A stretch of DNA of 10,576 nucleotides from CAG-877 sp963660495 (GTDB lineage: Bacteria; Bacillota_I; Bacilli_A; RF39; UBA660), in NCBI GenBank assembly GCA_963660495.1, contig CAVKYO010000064.1, forward strand, positions 1 to 10,576, read 5' to 3'. The stretch's first letter is position 1. Each line of letters begins with the position of its first letter. Positions 6,425 through 10,576 of this stretch are shown here, piece after piece. Made by a program: the position numbers and the translations under genes. The notes under the pieces were generated by a model, which was not told where the DNA came from, made no database searches, and worked only from the letters and a program-made list of their open reading frames with translations.

Positions 6425-8731
6425 ATGTTAGAAATAAAAAATATCAGCAAAAGCTATGTAACTGGTACTTTCACACAAAAAGCTTTAGACAATTTCAGTT
6501 TAAAATTTAGAAGAGAGGAATTTGTAAGTATTCTTGGTCAATCCGGTTCAGGTAAGACAACCTTACTAAATATTATAGGCGGTCTTGATAAATATGATGA
6601 AGGCGACCTAATCATAAATGATAAATCAACCAAGAGTTTCAAAGAAAAAGACTGGGATGCTTATCGCAACAACTGTATCGGATTTATCTTTCAAAACTAC
6701 AATCTAATTACTCATATTAGCATTCTAGAAAATATTGAAATGGGTATGACCTTATCAGGCGTCACTTCAAAAGAAAAAAGAGAAAAAGCTCTAGAAGCCT
6801 TAAAAAAAGTTGGATTAGAAGAACACGCCCACAAAAAGCCAAATCAATTATCCGGTGGTCAGATGCAAAGAGTTGCCATTGCTAGAGCCTTAGCAACAGA
6901 TCCAGACATTATTTTAGCCGATGAGCCAACTGGAGCACTAGATTCAAAAACAAGCCAACAAATAATGAAATTAATAAAAGAAATTTCCAAAGATAAACTT
7001 GTCATAATGGTAACTCACAACAGACAATTAGCTGAAGAATATTCCACAAGAATAGTGGAATTAAAAGACGGAAAATTAATAAGCGATAGTAATCCAATTA
7101 AAAAAGTAGAAAAGGACACAGAAACATTCAGCATTAGAAAAACAGCAATGAGTTTCTTAACTGCTTTAAAATTATCATTCAATAATATAAAGACAAAAAA
7201 AGGTAGAACAGCATTGACAGCCTTTGCCTCATCTATAGGAATCATTGGTATAGCTTTGATTTTATCACTATCAAACGGTTTCAAAATAGAAATAGATAAT
7301 TTCGAAAAAGATTCTTTATCTGAAGCACCAATTATCATAAGTCAACAGTCGATGCAACTAGATGAAGAAACAATTTTAAAAATGCAAAATCAACATCAGT
7401 CAGCAGAAAAATATCCTAATTCAAAAAAAGTTTATGTCCTAGACAATGTAATGGAAAGCATGACACATACAAATGTAATTACAAAAGAATATATAGATTA
7501 TATTGAAAAAATTGATAAAAAGACTGTATCTGGAATTTCTTATCAAAAAAGTACGGGCTTAAATATTATAAATCAAAGTAAAGATGGCTATAACCTTGTA
7601 AATAACACTATCATGGGAATATCAACATGGACGCTACTACCATCAAAAGTAAATAAAAATGATTCTGGTGTTATTGAAAGTAACTATGATGTCTTGGCAG
7701 GCAAAATAGACGAAAATGAGCCTGGTCTAATACTTCAACTAGATAGTCGCAATCAAATTTATTCATCAACGCTAGAACAACTTGGTTTATCAGGCGAAGA
7801 AGTTAGTTTTGATGATATTCTTAATAAAGAACTAAAAGTTATTCCAAATGATATATATTATAATCAACATGGTGAATATTTTATCCCAAATACAGATTAT
7901 GAGTCCTTATATAATAATGATAAAAGCATTACAATAAAGGTACAGGCTATAATCAGAGGAAAAAAAGAAAAAGAAATATTAACTTCAACTACAGGAATAG
8001 CATATACAAATGCTTTAGTAGATTTAGTAATAGAAAATAACAAAGCCTCAGCCATTGTAAAAGCTCAACAAGATAAAGATTACAATATTCTAACTAAGGA
8101 ACCATTCGATGAATCCAGTTACACTAACACTAAAGAAACAGTCCTTGGCTACTTAGGAGCAGAAAGTGTTCCTGTCGCAATTTACATTTATCCAAATAGT
8201 TTTGAATCAAAAGATAGCATCACTACTTATTTAGATAAATATAACGATGAAAAAGAAGAGCCAGACGAAATAAGGTATGTAGATATGGCAAGTATGATTT
8301 CTGCATTATCTGGAAACATAATGGACGCCATTACAATTGTACTTATAGCATTTTCATCAATATCATTAGTAGTTTCTTCTATAATGATAGGCATAATAAC
8401 TTACATATCAGTCCTTGAAAGAACAAAAGAAATTGGAATATTAAGAGCACTTGGAGCCAGAAAAAAAGACATAAAACGAGTATTTAATGCAGAAACATTT
8501 ATAATTGGAATATTTTCTGGTATACTTGGAATAGCTATAGCAAGAATTTTAATTATACCAACCAACATAATTATCGAAAATGCATCACAATTATCAAATG
8601 TTGCCAAATTAAATCCAATTCATGCTATAATATTGATAACAGTAAGTGTGACATTAACAATATTGGGTGGATTAATACCTGCAAGTATGGCATCAAAGAA
8701 AAATCCGGTTGAAGCACTTAGAACAGAATAA
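6425..8731 (+). CDS. MacB-like fused ABC ATPase and FtsX-type permease
   Basis: The 768-residue protein joins a nucleotide-binding domain and a permease. The ATPase (residues 1-220) has Walker A GQSGSGKTT (38-46), Q-loop Gln90, signature LSGGQMQ (142-148), Walker B IILADEP (162-168) and switch His198. The permease has MacB topology: one helix (about 263-284), a large extracellular domain of about 345 residues, then three helices (about 635-660, 690-712, 733-753). ERTKEIGILRALGARKKDI, between the second and third helices, is the typical FtsX cytoplasmic motif. Such proteins work as dimers and use ATP for mechanical work on extracytoplasmic substrates: peptide or antibiotic export, lipoprotein handling or wall-hydrolase control. 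No adaptor or two-component system lies nearby, so the substrate is unknown. AGAGGTGA lies 4 nt before the ATG. Its stop codon is 11 bp before the next gene's start. Confidence 0.92.
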   Translation: MLEIKNISKSYVTGTFTQKALDNFSLKFRREEFVSILGQSGSGKTTLLNIIGGLDKYDEGDLIINDKSTKSFKEKDWDAYRNNCIGFIFQNYNLITHISILENIEMGMTLSGVTSKEKREKALEALKKVGLEEHAHKKPNQLSGGQMQRVAIARALATDPDIILADEPTGALDSKTSQQIMKLIKEISKDKLVIMVTHNRQLAEEYSTRIVELKDGKLISDSNPIKKVEKDTETFSIRKTAMSFLTALKLSFNNIKTKKGRTALTAFASSIGIIGIALILSLSNGFKIEIDNFEKDSLSEAPIIISQQSMQLDEETILKMQNQHQSAEKYPNSKKVYVLDNVMESMTHTNVITKEYIDYIEKIDKKTVSGISYQKSTGLNIINQSKDGYNLVNNTIMGISTWTLLPSKVNKNDSGVIESNYDVLAGKIDENEPGLILQLDSRNQIYSSTLEQLGLSGEEVSFDDILNKELKVIPNDIYYNQHGEYFIPNTDYESLYNNDKSITIKVQAIIRGKKEKEILTSTTGIAYTNALVDLVIENNKASAIVKAQQDKDYNILTKEPFDESSYTNTKETVLGYLGAESVPVAIYIYPNSFESKDSITTYLDKYNDEKEEPDEIRYVDMASMISALSGNIMDAITIVLIAFSSISLVVSSIMIGIITYISVLERTKEIGILRALGARKKDIKRVFNAETFIIGIFSGILGIAIARILIIPTNIIIENASQLSNVAKLNPIHAIILITVSVTLTILGGLIPASMASKKNPVEALRTE

Positions 8732-8742
8732 TGGAGGAAAGT

Positions 8743-9435
8743 ATGGACAAAATAATGACTAAATTTTTTAAATCTTCGATAATATCTTCAGTAGTATTGA
8801 TGATATTAGGAATTTTATTAATGCTTCAATCTGAAGCTACAATACTTACAATTTCCTACATAATAGGAACACTATTAATTGCACTTGGTACATTAGCGAT
8901 AATCAAATTTATTAGAAATACAAGTAGCGTAATAAGAAATGATCTAGATATAGTGTATGGAACAGTAACAATAATATTAGGAGTAATTGTAATATATAAT
9001 CCAGAAGCAATTGCTAGTATCATACCTATAATAATAGGTATAGGAATAGTTATAAGCAGTGCAACAAAGCTACAGTATGCTTTAGAACTAAAAGCCAACA
9101 GTAACAACCAATGGAAAATTAGTATGATAATATCAATAATAAGTGCCATTTGTGGTGTGGTCTTAATTTGCAACCCATTTAAAGGTGCTGTAGTAATTAT
9201 GCAAATCATTGGTGCATTTATAATTGCTTATTCAATACTTGATATTATTTCCACAGTTACAATCAAAAAGAACGTTGAGGCTATACACCAGGCTATTGAA
9301 GGAAATATAGAAGACGCAGAAGTAATTCACGAGGAAAGCATTGCGGATGAAAAAGAAATGTCAAAAGAAGTGAAAAATAAAAATTCAAATAAAAAGAAAA
9401 AAAATAAAGATAGCAAACGCGAAGAAGGGAAATAA
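8743..9435 (+). CDS. HdeD/DUF308 family six-helix membrane protein
   Basis: The product has six hydrophobic helices (about residues 10-30, 33-55, 70-85, 87-107, 123-142, 146-170) arranged as three hairpins, each repeating a short pattern of G-(I/V)-x-L/V ... NPxxA/G. This repeat is the DUF308 unit of HdeD-type proteins. Residues 171-230 form a highly charged cytoplasmic tail, acidic and then strongly Lys-rich. HdeD is tied to acid resistance in E. coli, but the molecular role of the family is unclear and should not be carried over. The ATG at 8743 is preferred because GGAGG lies 5 nt upstream (8733-8737); an in-frame ATG at 8731 overlaps the previous stop and lacks a ribosome site. Using 8743 gives 230 residues. 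It is the fourth gene of the operon. Confidence 0.88.
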   Translation: MDKIMTKFFKSSIISSVVLMILGILLMLQSEATILTISYIIGTLLIALGTLAIIKFIRNTSSVIRNDLDIVYGTVTIILGVIVIYNPEAIASIIPIIIGIGIVISSATKLQYALELKANSNNQWKISMIISIISAICGVVLICNPFKGAVVIMQIIGAFIIAYSILDIISTVTIKKNVEAIHQAIEGNIEDAEVIHEESIADEKEMSKEVKNKNSNKKKKNKDSKREEGK

Positions 9436-9437
9436 TA

Positions 9438-9602
9438 ATGATATATATATTGAGCAGTCTATCTGTAAAAATTGAAGAATGGAATGAAAAGTTAAACTCT
9501 TTTTTTGCAGAACACTTTGATAGTCCTTTTTTTGGAACGGTAGCTTTAGTAGTATTATTTTTACTTGGATGCTGGGTAATATCTGTGTCAAATAAAAAAT
9601 AA
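9438..9602 (+). CDS. 54-residue single-pass membrane protein
   Basis: A short open frame starts 2 bp after the HdeD-like stop codon and ends at TAA 9600-9602. The N-terminal half (IEEWNEKLNSFFAEHF, residues 12-27) can form an amphipathic helix. It is followed by one strongly hydrophobic helix (about residues 31-50, GTVALVVLFLLG) and a short SNKK tail, a layout that suggests the tail lies in the cytoplasm. A weak ribosome site (AAGGGA) ends about 8 nt before the ATG, inside the preceding gene, so translation is probably coupled. The frame fits exactly between the upstream stop and the operon terminator 17 bp downstream, which argues for a real gene. Homology is unknown to me; small single-helix regulators of membrane complexes have this form. 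It may act with the ABC or HdeD-like protein, but that is inference. Confidence 0.7.
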   Translation: MIYILSSLSVKIEEWNEKLNSFFAEHFDSPFFGTVALVVLFLLGCWVISVSNKK

Positions 9603-9619
9603 AAAAATATTGGAATAAG

Positions 9620-9660
9620 GTTAATATTCTACTAACAAACAATGAATATTAACTTTTTTT
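9620..9660 (+). terminator. Operon-closing intrinsic terminator
   Basis: GTTAATATTC (9620-9629) and GAATATTAAC (9644-9653) form a perfect 10-bp stem with a 14-nt loop, followed by seven T (9654-9660). It ends the yerB-gpsA-ABC-HdeD-small-protein operon. Confidence 0.9.
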
Positions 9661-9746
9661 GTTTATTAATTAAAAAGTCAAGTACAACTTTTTATGAATG
9701 AAACTATATATGTTTATATGGCTTTTTATACCGAGAAAACTTTGAT

Positions 9747-9775
9747 TTGTCAATATCACTAAAAAAATGTATAAT
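9747..9775 (+). promoter_or_regulatory. Promoter of the DUF402 gene
   Basis: TTGTCA (9747-9752), a 17-bp spacer and TATAAT (9770-9775) form a near-consensus sigma-A promoter, with the start expected near 9782. This also rules out the longer frame that would begin at 9747, since its extra codons lie within the promoter. Confidence 0.87.
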
Positions 9776-9794
9776 AAGAAAGACGAGGTATAAA

Positions 9795-10337
9795 ATGGAA
9801 AAAGAAGAATTAATAATAGGAAAAAAATATGAAATACATGGCTACAAGCACAATAGTAAAATACATAGAGCTTGGGATGAAGCTGTTTTGCTTGAAATAC
9901 ATGATGATTATCTGATATTTGGAAATGAAAAAACTAAGGTAACAGAAGCAGATGGCAGGACCTGGCGAACAAAAGAGCCTGCAGTATTGTTCTTTTTTAA
10001 AGACAATTGGTATAATATAATAGGACAATATAAAAAGGATGGCATATATTATTATTGCAATATGGCATCACCATTAATCATTGAAGAGAACACAATAAAA
10101 TATATAGACTATGATTTAGACTTGAGAGTTTTTCCAGATGGCAGTTTTAAAGTTCTAGATCGTGGAGAATATAAATATCACAAAAGTTTAATGAACTATT
10201 CACAGGAAATAGATACTATATTGAAAGCAGAACTAACTAATTTAATAAATAAAGTTAGGAAAAAAGAGCTGGCTTTTGAACCTGGAACTGTCGAAAAATA
10301 CTATGAAAAGTATGCAAAACTAACAAAAAGGCAGTGA
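9795..10337 (+). CDS. ntdP: DUF402 nucleoside tri-/diphosphate phosphatase (Ntdp, YgaC-like)
   Basis: The 180-residue product matches the YgaC/Ntdp branch of DUF402 over its full length. Conserved blocks are YKHNSKIHRAW (17-27), VTEADGRTWRTKEPA (49-63), WYNIIG (72-77), DGIYYYCN (82-89) and YIDYDLDLRVFPDG (103-116). The Asp-rich last block fits the metal-binding site of this family. Characterised members from Staphylococcus and Streptomyces hydrolyse nucleoside tri- and diphosphates in the cytoplasm; the exact substrate here is not shown. The ATG at 9795 has GAGGT 5 nt upstream and lies just after the promoter, so I reject a TTG start 16 codons earlier. The gene is monocistronic. TGA is its stop codon, which supports the standard code. 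It directly precedes the rRNA promoter. Confidence 0.9.
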   Translation: MEKEELIIGKKYEIHGYKHNSKIHRAWDEAVLLEIHDDYLIFGNEKTKVTEADGRTWRTKEPAVLFFFKDNWYNIIGQYKKDGIYYYCNMASPLIIEENTIKYIDYDLDLRVFPDGSFKVLDRGEYKYHKSLMNYSQEIDTILKAELTNLINKVRKKELAFEPGTVEKYYEKYAKLTKRQ

Positions 10338-10353
10338 AAAAGCTAATAAAGTG

Positions 10354-10383
10354 AAAAAAACGAAAAAAAACCGTTATTTTTTT
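10354..10383 (+). terminator. Possible AT-rich terminator after ntdP
   Basis: AAAAAAACG (10354-10362) can pair with CGTTATTTTTTT (10372-10383) around a 9-nt loop, with one bulged A. The arm ends in a T run. The stem is weak in GC, so termination is uncertain, but its place between ntdP and the rRNA promoter fits. Confidence 0.45.
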
Positions 10384-10384
10384 G

Positions 10385-10413
10385 TTGACATTGCAGAATA
10401 TATTTGATATATT
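10385..10413 (+). promoter_or_regulatory. rRNA operon promoter
   Basis: A perfect -35 TTGACA (10385-10390), a 17-bp spacer and TATATT (10408-10413) preceded by TGA (extended -10) form a strong promoter. It lies about 100 bp before the 16S gene. No second tandem promoter is evident between it and the 16S start. Confidence 0.88.
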
Positions 10414-10419
10414 AACAAT

Positions 10420-10517
10420 GCAACTCAGAAATAGCAGCAAAAAATGATCTTTGAAAACTAAGCAAAACGTCAATTTTGAGTAGCTAGGAAAAATGAACAA
10501 ACAAAAATAAAATAAAT
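10420..10517 (+). other. rRNA leader with boxA antitermination element
   Basis: The leader contains TGATCTTTGAAAA (10445-10457), which matches the boxA-like element before Bacillus 16S genes (TGxTCTTTGAAAACT) where Nus factors assemble to prevent early termination. The following AT-rich part probably forms one side of the 16S processing stem; the other side lies outside the window. Confidence 0.75.

Positions 10518-10576
<59 letters not shown>

Noticed and set aside
9672..9693. AAAAAGT...ACTTTTT inverted repeat after the operon terminator
   Set aside because: Only one GC pair in a 7-bp stem, and a strong terminator has already ended the transcript 12 bp earlier; too weak to call.
9747..9794. 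Sixteen-codon N-terminal extension of the DUF402 protein
   Set aside because: These codons overlap the -35 and -10 boxes, and the ATG at 9795 has a proper GAGGT site and matches the family start.

Overview
The window comes from a very AT-rich, low-GC Gram-positive genome. All recognisable genes are of Bacillota type: a SAM-I riboswitch, yerB, gpsA, a YgaC/Ntdp-type DUF402 phosphatase, Shine-Dalgarno sites close to AGGAGG, and an rRNA leader with a Bacillus-like boxA. The first ~59 bases of a 16S rRNA gene lie at the right edge and look Bacilli-like, perhaps an Erysipelotrichales/RF39-type gut lineage, though this is too little sequence to place the organism. The code is standard: the tRNA-Trp has a CCA anticodon, Trp is written TGG, and TGA ends the DUF402 gene.

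Left part (1-1283, minus strand): metK, a short and somewhat divergent S-adenosylmethionine synthetase, sits behind a complete SAM-I riboswitch with visible P1, antiterminator and terminator helices. A 20-bp-period repeat of unknown origin lies just past its stop codon at the window edge.

Middle (1355-4190): a plus-strand polytopic GT39-like glycosyltransferase with its own promoter, then minus-strand tRNA-Trp(CCA) with its own promoter and terminator, then a minus-strand orphan lipoprotein with an internal duplicated motif. A good-looking plus-strand promoter points into the tRNA from the antisense side.

Right part (4245-9660, plus strand): a tight operon of yerB (DUF3048), gpsA, a MacB-like fused ABC ATPase/FtsX permease, an HdeD/DUF308 membrane protein and an easily overlooked 54-residue single-pass membrane protein, closed by a strong intrinsic terminator. 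Four of the five products are envelope proteins and gpsA makes the glycerol-3-phosphate backbone of phospholipids, so the operon has an envelope flavour; a shared function is only an inference.

Right end (9747-10576): a monocistronic ntdp-like DUF402 gene with a near-consensus promoter, a possible AT-rich terminator, then the rRNA promoter, the leader with boxA and the 16S start. No phage, CRISPR, toxin-antitoxin or defence system is visible. Most of the window is ordinary core genome; the least explained items are the orphan lipoprotein, the 54-residue protein and the shortened MetK.
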